From Fibrobacter sp. UWB13 (GTDB lineage Bacteria; Fibrobacterota; Fibrobacteria; Fibrobacterales; Fibrobacteraceae), in the NCBI RefSeq assembly GCF_900177805.1, contig NZ_FXAX01000004.1, positions 143,882 to 207,881 of the forward strand: 64,000 nucleotides of DNA, read 5' to 3'. The notes below the pieces were generated by a model. It was not told where the DNA came from, made no database searches, and saw only the letters and a program-made list of their open reading frames with translations. Position 1 is the stretch's first letter, and each line of letters begins with the position of its first letter. The position numbers and the translations under genes were made by a program. Below, one piece after another: positions 8,572-16,397 of the stretch.

Positions 8572-9732
8572 ATGATTAAAAAGATTCTTTCTGCAATGGC
8601 AATCGGATGCCTCTTTTGCGCATGCGACAACGGCACCGCTCCTCCGCCGGCCGCATCATCCAGCAACAAAAGCACAGCCGTTCCCGTAGACTACACCGCC
8701 GGAAGAACCATGAACAAGATTCTTGGCCGCGGCATCAATCTCGGTAACTCCTGGGATTCCGATGGAAACGATGACAGCGGCTGGGGTAACCCCATCCGCG
8801 ATACGGATTTCGCCATCATCAAGGCAGCGGGTTTCAACTCCGTCCGCATCCCGGTCCGCTGGCAGAACGGTTCCGACTATACCAACCATACCGTTAATCC
8901 GGATCGTCTGGCAGGCGTCCTCGAAGATATCCGACTCGCCATCGCAAACGGCCTTGCCGTTGTCGTGAATTTCCACCATTATACCGACCTGAACTGTGCC
9001 GGTGGCGGCGGAACCGGTTGCACTTACAACGCCGCCGAATTCGAAGCCGAAAAGACACACTTCCTCATGATGTGGGCACAGGTGGCACAGGCTATGGGTG
9101 AATTTCAGGATAACCAGGTCGTTCTCGAAATCTTGAATGAGCCCATCATCCCGAACGCAACGCTTGTGGACCAGCTGATGCTTGACGCCTACACCGTCAT
9201 CCGCACGTACGCTCCGGGCAAGACCATCATGTTTGAAACCTACCATGCCGCAAAGTTCGAAGACCTCGAAAGCCTGCACTTGCCGCAAGACGGAAACATC
9301 ATCTTTAGCGGACACTACTATCAGCCATACCAGTACAGCCATCAAGGTCATCACGGTAACAAGTGCCTTGGCGACGGTGCCTTCGCCAACACGGCAGCAT
9401 CCGACATGCAAATTTACAAGGCTCTCGCCCGCCGTCTTTATCCCGACATCAACGGTACCGATCACGTCCCTTTGAACATGGGTGAATTCGGTGTCGCCGG
9501 CGGTAGCAACATGGGACAGTGCGTATGGTACAATCAGAACGGAGATCCGGAACAAGGCGTTTGGCCCACAGACCAAAATAAAGCCGCATGGGCTCAAAAG
9601 ACCGCTCAGGCAGCCATATCTAGCGGGATGTCCTTCCATTATTGGGGATTTGGTCAGACAGGCGGATTTGACGCCTACAACGTATATAGCGAAACCTGGT
9701 ATCCGGGATTCCCGCAGGCACTGTTACAATAA
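8572..9732 (+). CDS. GH5 family endo-beta-1,4-glucanase, lipoprotein
   Basis: A 386-aa glycoside hydrolase family 5 cellulase. The catalytic Glu pair is visible: acid/base in LEILNEP (Glu190) and nucleophile in MGEFG (Glu305). Other GH5 marks are GINLGNSWD at the domain start, the VRIPVRW strand, and the NFHHY motif. The N-terminus (MIKKILSAMAIGCLFCACDN) is a lipoprotein signal with Cys18, followed by a short Ser/Pro linker, so the enzyme is probably tethered to the outer membrane and faces outward. No CBM is attached. The ATG follows GGGGGTT; a TTG four codons earlier is less likely. It is divergent from the barrel operon and likely coregulated with it. Confidence 0.93.
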   Translation: MIKKILSAMAIGCLFCACDNGTAPPPAASSSNKSTAVPVDYTAGRTMNKILGRGINLGNSWDSDGNDDSGWGNPIRDTDFAIIKAAGFNSVRIPVRWQNGSDYTNHTVNPDRLAGVLEDIRLAIANGLAVVVNFHHYTDLNCAGGGGTGCTYNAAEFEAEKTHFLMMWAQVAQAMGEFQDNQVVLEILNEPIIPNATLVDQLMLDAYTVIRTYAPGKTIMFETYHAAKFEDLESLHLPQDGNIIFSGHYYQPYQYSHQGHHGNKCLGDGAFANTAASDMQIYKALARRLYPDINGTDHVPLNMGEFGVAGGSNMGQCVWYNQNGDPEQGVWPTDQNKAAWAQKTAQAAISSGMSFHYWGFGQTGGFDAYNVYSETWYPGFPQALLQ

Positions 9733-9742
9733 TTACGGAATA

Positions 9743-10510
9743 TTACGGGCGAACGAGAGAACCGCCCCAATGTTCATCAAAGAAGGCTTGGAACAGAGGT
9801 TCCGGGCCTTTTTTCAATTCTTCGATGACTTCAGCCGTCGGGCGTTTGCCACGGTAAAGTTCGCGGAAGGCTCGTTCGAAAAATGCAATGCGTTCGGGCG
9901 GGAATTCATCAGCATGCAAACGGAGCGCATGGAGGTTGAGGGACGCAAAGCGAAGCGGGTTCCCGAATGCACGACTGCAAGGGGGAACGTCATAATCGAC
10001 CTTGAGCGTGCCGCCCACAAAAGCGTAGGCGCCCACCTGATTACGTTGCTGCACCGCGGTAGTGCCACCGAGGGTGGCAAACATGCCGATACGCACGTGG
10101 CCGCCAAGTTGGCAAGCGTTCGCAATGACAGCCCCCTCGCCAATTTGACAATCGTGCCCCACATGGGCATAAGCCATAATGAGGACGCGTGGCGCAATGC
10201 GAGTGCAACCGCCGCCCTGAACCGTGCCACGGTTGAGCGTCGTGTATTCGCGGATGATGCAATTTTCGCCAATTTCCAATCGAGTTGGCTCGCCCGCGTA
10301 CTTGAGGTCTTGAGGAGGCGCCCCGAGAATAGCCCCATCGTAAACGTGCGTATTCGCCTTGATGGTCACGCAGCCGTAAACGCGCACGCGCGATTCGAGC
10401 ACCACGTTTTCACCAATTTCCGCACCTTCATCGACAACGCACCAAGGGCCGATAACAGCAGACTCGTGAACGTTGGCATTCGGATGAACAAAAGCGGATG
10501 GATGGAGCAT
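9743..10510 (-). CDS. lpxA: UDP-N-acetylglucosamine acyltransferase LpxA
   Basis: A 255-aa left-handed beta-helix acyltransferase that starts lipid A synthesis by moving a 3-hydroxyacyl chain from ACP to UDP-GlcNAc in the cytoplasm. Hexapeptide repeats run through residues 1-190. Diagnostic motifs are PPQDLKYAGEPTRLEIG, RGTVQGGG and AYAHVGHDC, whose His119 matches the E. coli catalytic His125. The C-terminal helical domain is present and the length is normal (E. coli 262). It stands alone rather than in an lpxD-fabZ-lpxA cluster. It converges on the GH5 gene (10 bp) and diverges from a glycosyltransferase with a 34-bp shared promoter and no Shine-Dalgarno. Confidence 0.93.
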   Translation of the reverse strand: MLHPSAFVHPNANVHESAVIGPWCVVDEGAEIGENVVLESRVRVYGCVTIKANTHVYDGAILGAPPQDLKYAGEPTRLEIGENCIIREYTTLNRGTVQGGGCTRIAPRVLIMAYAHVGHDCQIGEGAVIANACQLGGHVRIGMFATLGGTTAVQQRNQVGAYAFVGGTLKVDYDVPPCSRAFGNPLRFASLNLHALRLHADEFPPERIAFFERAFRELYRGKRPTAEVIEELKKGPEPLFQAFFDEHWGGSLVRP

Positions 10511-10544
10511 AGCCGTAATTTAGTAATTTCCTATATTTCCCCAC
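10511..10544. promoter_or_regulatory. 34-bp divergent promoter, both genes apparently leaderless
   Basis: On the plus strand TATATT at 10532-10537 ends 7 nt before the glycosyltransferase ATG. On the minus strand TAAATT (10522-10517) ends 6 nt before the lpxA ATG. Neither gene has a purine-rich ribosome site. If these are -10 boxes, transcription would start at or next to each ATG. Confidence 0.55.
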
Positions 10545-11648
10545 ATGGGTGGCATTATTCTCGCATGCCTGACTGCGCTTTATGCGCTACTGTTCCTATT
10601 CTTTATCATAGGACTGTTAAAGACGCATCGTTATAAAGGCCCAAAGGCCACCCCGAGTGTTTCGGTCGTGATCCCGATGCGCAACGAAGAGGAGTTTGCC
10701 GAACGCACACTCGAAGCGGTCGCTGCCCAGGACTACATTGGCGAATGGGAAGTGATTTGCGTCGATGATCGTTCTACGGACCGCACGCGCGAGATTCTCG
10801 AAAAGTTTGCCACCACGCACCCGCGATTCCGCGTTTTGAGCCTTCCGCAAGACTTACCGCAAATCGCAAGCCCCAAGAAGCGCGCACTCGAAAGCGCCTT
10901 CAAGATTGCGAAAAACGAAGTGCTCTTGACGATGGACGCCGACTGCATCCCGCGCAAGAGCTGGATTACCGCCATGGCCGGGCGATTTGTCGATGGTATC
11001 TGCATTGTGCAAGGCCCCAAGCAGAACAACGGTTCGCGTTCAATGCCGCACCTCTACCAGAAACTCGAGACTCTCGGCTACACCGCGATGGAAGCAGCGG
11101 GCTTTAGCCTTGGCCGCCCGATTGTCGCCAGTGCGGCATGCCTAGCGTACAAAAAAGATCTGTTCTTTAAAGTCGGCGGATTCGGAGACCTCATCAACCT
11201 CTCGAGCGGCGATGACGACATGCTCATCCACAAGATGATGAAAATCCCGGGAACGAAGGTTTGCTACAATCTCGACAAGGATGCTGTGATCGAGACCGCC
11301 CCGGTGCACACGTGGAAGCAACTTTTCAACCAGCGCGCCCGCTGGAGCAGTAACGGCACGAACTACGAAAGCAAAGCCTACATCCTTTTGCTCACGCTCA
11401 TTTACACATACTACATCTGGATGTTCGTGAGTCCATGGTGCGCTATATTCCTCGACTTTCCGTGGCAATGGTGCGTATTCAGCATTCTGCCCAAGATTGT
11501 CGTGGACTTCGTATTCTTGAGCATTGCATCCTGGAAACTCAAATCCAAGCGCCGCATGCTTGCGTTCTTGCCTGTAGAGCTTATCCAAATCCCAATGATT
11601 GTGTTCTGCGTCCCCGCAGGAATCTCGGGAATGTTCCGATGGAAATGA
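10545..11648 (+). CDS. Family 2 membrane glycosyltransferase
   Basis: A 367-aa GT-A fold glycosyltransferase. An N-terminal membrane helix (about residues 4-24) is followed by the nucleotide-sugar domain: SVVIPMRNEEEF, VDDRSTDRT, metal-binding DAD (residues 131-133), an acceptor-side SSGDDD acid motif and QRARW (near residue 263), the mark of processive GT2 enzymes. Two to three C-terminal membrane helices follow (about 285-360). Substrate and product are unknown; polysaccharide or glycolipid synthesis is likely. It diverges from lpxA, which fits an envelope role but does not prove one. The start has no ribosome site and is preceded by TATATT. Confidence 0.85.
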   Translation: MGGIILACLTALYALLFLFFIIGLLKTHRYKGPKATPSVSVVIPMRNEEEFAERTLEAVAAQDYIGEWEVICVDDRSTDRTREILEKFATTHPRFRVLSLPQDLPQIASPKKRALESAFKIAKNEVLLTMDADCIPRKSWITAMAGRFVDGICIVQGPKQNNGSRSMPHLYQKLETLGYTAMEAAGFSLGRPIVASAACLAYKKDLFFKVGGFGDLINLSSGDDDMLIHKMMKIPGTKVCYNLDKDAVIETAPVHTWKQLFNQRARWSSNGTNYESKAYILLLTLIYTYYIWMFVSPWCAIFLDFPWQWCVFSILPKIVVDFVFLSIASWKLKSKRRMLAFLPVELIQIPMIVFCVPAGISGMFRWK

Positions 11649-11661
11649 TTTAGACGAGAGA

Positions 11662-13008
11662 CTAGAGCCGTTCTTTCGTCTGACTCCGGACCCACTCGAT
11701 TGCTTCTTCGGCGTTCTTGATTTTGCCATCGAGCTGGAGCTCAAAGCTTTGCTTGATGGTCTCGCCCATTTGCTTGCCCGGCTTGAATCCCATTTCCATA
11801 AGCATTTTGCCCATGAGGAACGGCTGCGGAGCTGCATTGAGCAAGTCGAGACTTGTAACAGCCTGCCATAGCTGTTCCGGGAATTCCGGGGCGCCGGCGG
11901 CGGCGTAATACTTACGCGGGGTGGCTTTCACAAGCAGGCACAACAGCTTTAAGCCACCCAGCTTCACCGCCATGCGGCGAAGCGCCGGCGCATCGCTTAC
12001 AATTGCAAAATCAAGCGTGCTATAAGCATTCAAAAGCAGCGGAACATTCTTCACCAAGTGCGATTCATTCGTAATGCGTTCGAGGAACTTGAGAGATGTT
12101 TCCGGACTCCCGCTGAGAAATGTAGCAAACGCAAATTCCATCACCTGATCGTCCGAAAGTGCGGTGCACTTGGCGTCACCAACAGCTCCACTAGCCGCTT
12201 CAGCATTCGCAAAGTTCCTGCGCAAGCTCTCCATGTTGTCAAGCATTTCGCCTAGGTCTTCCCAGGAGCCATGCAGTGGCGAAACTTCCGGGAAAAATTC
12301 ATTCAGCTTGATGTCCAAAAACGCGCGCAATCCAAGCGATGGCTTGCCCGGCTTCAAAAGCCACTTCTTGAATTCTTCGAACAAGCGTTCGATAGAAAGG
12401 TCTTCGAGCGAAAGCGTCTGGCAAAGTTCAATCGTCTCGGGTGCAAGCCTAAGCGCAAAGCGACTTGCAAACTGCACACCGCGCAAAATGCGCAGCGAAT
12501 CTTCGACAAAGGCAGGGCCCACATGGCGCAACAAACCTTTCTTCAAGTCGTCAATGCCGCCGTACGGGTCACAAAGCGTGAGTTCCGGAAGTTCCATGCC
12601 CATCGCATTGATGGTAAAGTCTCGGCGGAGCGCCGCTTCCTTAAAAGAAAGCTTTTCGTCCGTATGCACCACAAAACCGCGATGGCCATAGCCAACCTTG
12701 CTTTCGGTACGCGGGAACGAAAAATCGAGCGAGAGCCCCTTCATTGCCAAGTGGATCACGCCAAAAGCTTTCCCGACAAGATTCGTGCGACCGTACTTCT
12801 TTAAAATCGGAATAAGTTCATCTTGCGTGAGGTCGTACACTTCAACGTCATAATCACGGCAAGTCCTGCCAAGGAGCGCATCGCGCACCCAGCCGCCCAC
12901 CAAGAAGGCGCGACCACCCGCTTCACGAATTTCGCCCGCAATAGAAAGCAGACGGTTCGGCAAATCCGGTTCAAACGTCTTGCCTGCAAGAGTTTCGATA
13001 CTCGGCAT
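11662..13008 (-). CDS. cca: CCA tRNA nucleotidyltransferase / poly(A) polymerase family
   Basis: A 448-aa class II nucleotidyltransferase that adds or repairs the 3' CCA of tRNA. The head domain is clear: FLVGGWVRDALLGRTCRDYDVEVYDL holds the GGxVRD motif and the metal-binding DxD (DYDVE). Next come RRDFTINAM and the DPYGGIDDLKKGLLRHV and EDSLRILRGVQFASRF motifs of the neck. The tail is helical. Because GGxVRD proteins include CCA-adding, A-adding and poly(A) enzymes, the exact activity is not certain. Its ATG overlaps the stop of the upstream lipoprotein gene (TAATG), so translation is probably coupled. Confidence 0.88.
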   Translation of the reverse strand: MPSIETLAGKTFEPDLPNRLLSIAGEIREAGGRAFLVGGWVRDALLGRTCRDYDVEVYDLTQDELIPILKKYGRTNLVGKAFGVIHLAMKGLSLDFSFPRTESKVGYGHRGFVVHTDEKLSFKEAALRRDFTINAMGMELPELTLCDPYGGIDDLKKGLLRHVGPAFVEDSLRILRGVQFASRFALRLAPETIELCQTLSLEDLSIERLFEEFKKWLLKPGKPSLGLRAFLDIKLNEFFPEVSPLHGSWEDLGEMLDNMESLRRNFANAEAASGAVGDAKCTALSDDQVMEFAFATFLSGSPETSLKFLERITNESHLVKNVPLLLNAYSTLDFAIVSDAPALRRMAVKLGGLKLLCLLVKATPRKYYAAAGAPEFPEQLWQAVTSLDLLNAAPQPFLMGKMLMEMGFKPGKQMGETIKQSFELQLDGKIKNAEEAIEWVRSQTKERL

Positions 13009-13373
13009 TACTTATCCGCCTCGACAGACTTGTAGCGGTCGTAAATGCTCATCGTCTTTTCTTCAGAAGAATCCTGCAACAACGTAGAAACCGGGATTTC
13101 AACCTTAGAAGAATCCCCAGTCGTTGCACTTTCCGTATTGGCATAGCGGTCATAAATACTGCCACCAGTCGGACCCGATTCATTTTTCTTTTTAGATTCA
13201 TCTTCGCGGCAAGTGCGGAGTTCGTTTTCCATATAGGCGCGCTGATCCGGAGAATACGTCATCGTATTCAGGCGATATTCAATTTCTTCACAAACAAGTC
13301 CTTGACGCTCGCCAGCACAACCCACCAAGAGCATAAAAACAGCTATAAAGGCAAAACCGATAACTTTATTCAT
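13008..13373 (-). CDS. Small lipoprotein with duplicated SIYDRY motif
   Basis: A 121-aa protein: signal MNKVIGFAFIAVFMLLVGCAG with lipobox LVGC, then a charged, Ser/Lys/Glu-rich mature part. The motif SIYDRYANTES recurs near the C-terminus as SIYDRYKSVEA. Between signal and repeats is a two-Cys segment (CEEIEYR...CREDES). I do not recognise a family. The stop codon shares bases with the start of cca (TAATG). Ribosome site GAGGA precedes the ATG. Its role is unknown; coupling to cca may only reflect compact gene packing. Confidence 0.72.
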   Translation of the reverse strand: MNKVIGFAFIAVFMLLVGCAGERQGLVCEEIEYRLNTMTYSPDQRAYMENELRTCREDESKKKNESGPTGGSIYDRYANTESATTGDSSKVEIPVSTLLQDSSEEKTMSIYDRYKSVEADK

Positions 13374-13394
13374 AGAATGTCCTCAACTCAAAAA

Positions 13395-15707
13395 TCAATG
13401 GATGACCAGGAGTTTTCCTTTTTTAACCTTGGATTTTCCACGAATAATATACTGATAGACACCTGGAGCCACAATATTTCCATTATCCATCCGGCCATCC
13501 CATTCGGCACGACCACCGACAACGCGTTCATTGGCAAGTGTCGCCACCAGTCGACCACCCCTATTGTAAATGTTGATGACAGCATCATCCGAGATGTTGT
13601 TGAACAACACATACTGATGTCTATTCGGGCGGAAGGGATTCGGGAATACCTTGACTTCTTCACGGGCAGCATCGGTCATGTTGCCTTCCGTACTGCGCAA
13701 GTCATTCCTCGTGTAACGGGTAACACCGTTATCATGAGCAAACCAGACATAACCGAGCAGCGAGTCAATAGCCACATCCTGGACTCTATCGCTCAGAAGA
13801 CCATGCCATGTCGTAAAATGGGTTACAGACAATGTATCCGGATTTGTCACTCGCGGAGTCAAGCGGTACGCTCCGTTCGTCGAAGTTCCAACCCAGAGGT
13901 TTCCACGGCTATCCACATCAATACTTGTAAAACTTGCACTTGTAAGGCCGTTTGTAGAAAGCGGAGTTCTCAGAGAATCCTGCTCTTCGTTCCAATATGC
14001 AAGCGAAGACGCCGTTACTATCCAGAAATAATCCGTCTTCGGTTCATAAACCATGTCCAGCGGAGTGGATGGCGTTCCGTAATAGTTCTTTACCTGAATC
14101 TTTGACTTTTTCAACTCACCGCCCATCTGTTTTGGAGGTGGGAACGTAAATACATCCAAGCCACCATCGGCATCCGTCGTCAGCTCCTTACGAGTACCGA
14201 CATAAACTTTCCAATCGCCAGTTTCCTTGTCAATGCGGGCGACCATCGGTCCACCAAGCATTGCACTGCCGATATTGTTTGCGCAAGAGATATTGCCGTT
14301 CAGGTCTACATAGATGAGGCTGTACCCACTGTTCGAGCCCGACGTCGTAAGGAATCCATTGTTATCCGGAGCGGGGATCGTCCACACCGCCACAGTGTAT
14401 GGCGTCTTGGGATTTTCCAGAATGTTGTCCATGCAAAGACCTTCTGTCGCCATAAAGGACGTTTCCAGAGATTCGCCCCACTGGGAATACATGAAATAGC
14501 CCTGTCCCCAGATATGGTAGAATACCGTACCATCAGGAATGACCGACAACGTTTTCATATTGTGACCTAGAGCATCCGTGTTATTGCCAATAGCACTAGG
14601 CAAAGCGAGCTTAGGTTCACTCCATTCGTTACCAAAATTACGCGAGAAAAGACCTTTCTTGGAAGCAGCTAAGACTCCTCCTCCCGGAAGTACCTGAAGT
14701 TCGTAGGCGCCTCCAACGGCAAACTTCTTGTACTCGATCAATTCCGAAAGCTTGCGACCATCGTAATAGAATATATCGTTAGGCCCTGCCAAAATTGCCT
14801 TACCCGAAGGCTGCAACGAAACCCAACAGACTTTAGACTGTAAATAAGGATGACGTATCGTATCATTCTTGATAATTTTCACAGACTCCTTTTTTTCATA
14901 CAAGACCGAATCTTCCAACGCATGTCCACGGAGAGTGACTAGCGGAGCATCCGACGAAATCACAGAGAACGTATCAAGAGCGACAACCGTCTCGCCATCC
15001 TTGTCCCAAATTCTCATGCCTTCCGAAGGGAACGTCATGAGCTTACCATTCTTCCATGCGATATCCTTAATGTCATAGCCTTTGTTAGATGCAGATTTTA
15101 CGACACTCCAGGAATCCTGATTATAAAGCTGCACATCCGATTCCAGATTTTCCCAGTCCATCTTGCGCACGTAAAGAGATTGACCGACAGCGACAAACAG
15201 GGAATCCCCGCGAACCTTCATGGCACTAATAGATTCCGACGTCAAGCTCACATCCGAAATACGATCCACAGTGATAATTGACGTCAACGTCTTGAGGTTA
15301 AAAAACGAGAGGCGGTTTTCGAACGCAATCGTCAAAACGGAGCCGGACAAACAAACCATGCCAGGGATCACATACACTTTGTTGCTTGCGTAGGAACGGC
15401 TAAGGACTTGCCAGTAACCGTTTACCATCGTCGAAATGATACCGAAGTCGCTCACGGCAAAGATTTCATTTTCCGAAACGACCACCGCACTTATGGACTG
15501 GTCGCCAAGACCATTCGACGTCGTGTACAAGTCATCTGCGGTATTCGTCCTGTAACGGACGCCGCCACCCGTTGCCATCAGCAAGCCGTCGCCATAAGGC
15601 GCAGCCGACTTGATCGGAAGCGGGCTTGAAAAATTGAGCCAGCCATCAACGGCAAAAGCGGTTGTGGCGAGAGCGAGGATACAGATAAGCTTTGACAATA
15701 TTTTCAC
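13395..15707 (-). CDS. Secreted propeller-repeat protein with C-terminal T9SS/FlgD-like sorting domain
   Basis: A 770-aa exported protein. After the signal (KILSKLICILALATTAFAV) comes a long series of blades like those of two-component-regulator propellers: ITTMVNGYWQ-type strands, GNLWVGTSTNGAYRL, LLSDRVQDVAID and GYVWFAHDNGVTRY. The last 85 residues (VKVFPNPFRPNRHQYVLF ... GNIVAPGVYQYIIRG) match the type IX secretion C-terminal sorting / FlgD-like fold. This predicts export across the outer membrane and surface anchoring. There is no kinase domain, so it is not a sensor. The start codon is GTG with no ribosome site. The ligand is unknown. It lies 29 bp downstream of the sigma-factor gene on the same strand. 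Confidence 0.8.
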   Translation of the reverse strand: MKILSKLICILALATTAFAVDGWLNFSSPLPIKSAAPYGDGLLMATGGGVRYRTNTADDLYTTSNGLGDQSISAVVVSENEIFAVSDFGIISTMVNGYWQVLSRSYASNKVYVIPGMVCLSGSVLTIAFENRLSFFNLKTLTSIITVDRISDVSLTSESISAMKVRGDSLFVAVGQSLYVRKMDWENLESDVQLYNQDSWSVVKSASNKGYDIKDIAWKNGKLMTFPSEGMRIWDKDGETVVALDTFSVISSDAPLVTLRGHALEDSVLYEKKESVKIIKNDTIRHPYLQSKVCWVSLQPSGKAILAGPNDIFYYDGRKLSELIEYKKFAVGGAYELQVLPGGGVLAASKKGLFSRNFGNEWSEPKLALPSAIGNNTDALGHNMKTLSVIPDGTVFYHIWGQGYFMYSQWGESLETSFMATEGLCMDNILENPKTPYTVAVWTIPAPDNNGFLTTSGSNSGYSLIYVDLNGNISCANNIGSAMLGGPMVARIDKETGDWKVYVGTRKELTTDADGGLDVFTFPPPKQMGGELKKSKIQVKNYYGTPSTPLDMVYEPKTDYFWIVTASSLAYWNEEQDSLRTPLSTNGLTSASFTSIDVDSRGNLWVGTSTNGAYRLTPRVTNPDTLSVTHFTTWHGLLSDRVQDVAIDSLLGYVWFAHDNGVTRYTRNDLRSTEGNMTDAAREEVKVFPNPFRPNRHQYVLFNNISDDAVINIYNRGGRLVATLANERVVGGRAEWDGRMDNGNIVAPGVYQYIIRGKSKVKKGKLLVIH

Positions 15708-15736
15708 ATTCTAAAATTACAAATTTTAAAAACTTT

Positions 15737-16348
15737 TCAACCGGCATATTCAATAATTTCTCGCAATGAGGCGTCCCGACCAAAAACCATTTTTAACAAT
15801 TCCTTTTGTTGGACCATCTTTTCCCGCATTTTTTCAAACGCTTTTATTCGGCGCCTTGTAATTCCCGTTCTAGAAAGTCCTATCAAGTTACTCAATTCAT
15901 CTGTATTATAGCCTACAATCGAAAGTTCCACGATCATCTTTTCTAGCGGACTCAATACCGAAAGCAGGCTTGAAAGCTCCCCTATAATAGCGCTGACGTT
16001 AACATCCTCATCGGGCAGCGAATGCTCCAAGTTTTCAGATGCCGTATAACGCTCCATGCGGTCGTACAGAATCGAAAGCGGAATTTCCCGGTTCCATCCC
16101 CTTTTCCGATAGCCGCTATAATGGCAATTCAACAGAACCGTCTGAAACCATGGCAACAAATGGACTCCGTTGTTCAACTCACTTGCCTTTTGGCAAAAAC
16201 GGAGCGCCACCTCCTGAAACAAGTCGTCCGCCTCGTCTTTTAAGCCGCACTTTTTCAAACACAATTTGTATATTCTGTAGGAATATTTTTTCCAAACACT
16301 ACCTACCCAATCGCGGGGTTGGTCACAAAGGAAACCCGTATATGACAT
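15737..16348 (-). CDS. ECF-type RNA polymerase sigma factor
   Basis: A 203-aa sigma-70 family protein. Region 2 is visible around YKLCLKKCGLKDEADDLFQEVALRFCQK, with the conserved DLFQEV core contact motif. Region 4 is a helix-turn-helix: LSPLEKMIVELSIVGYNTDELSNLIGLSRTGITRRRIKA. No anti-sigma factor gene is adjacent. The frame is open twelve codons further to a TTG, but the internal ATG (MSYTGF) is preferred. It diverges from dsbD over about 50 bp and precedes the propeller/T9SS gene in the same direction, which may be a target or simply a neighbour. Confidence 0.85.
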   Translation of the reverse strand: MSYTGFLCDQPRDWVGSVWKKYSYRIYKLCLKKCGLKDEADDLFQEVALRFCQKASELNNGVHLLPWFQTVLLNCHYSGYRKRGWNREIPLSILYDRMERYTASENLEHSLPDEDVNVSAIIGELSSLLSVLSPLEKMIVELSIVGYNTDELSNLIGLSRTGITRRRIKAFEKMREKMVQQKELLKMVFGRDASLREIIEYAG

Positions 16349-16397
16349 AAATGTTTTATTTCCAATATTTTCTACTTCTTTCAACGGGACTTAATTT

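Noticed and set aside
15737..16384. Longer sigma factor from an upstream TTG
   Set aside because: The twelve extra codons have no conserved content or ribosome site; ATG at 16348 gives a normal ECF N-terminus.
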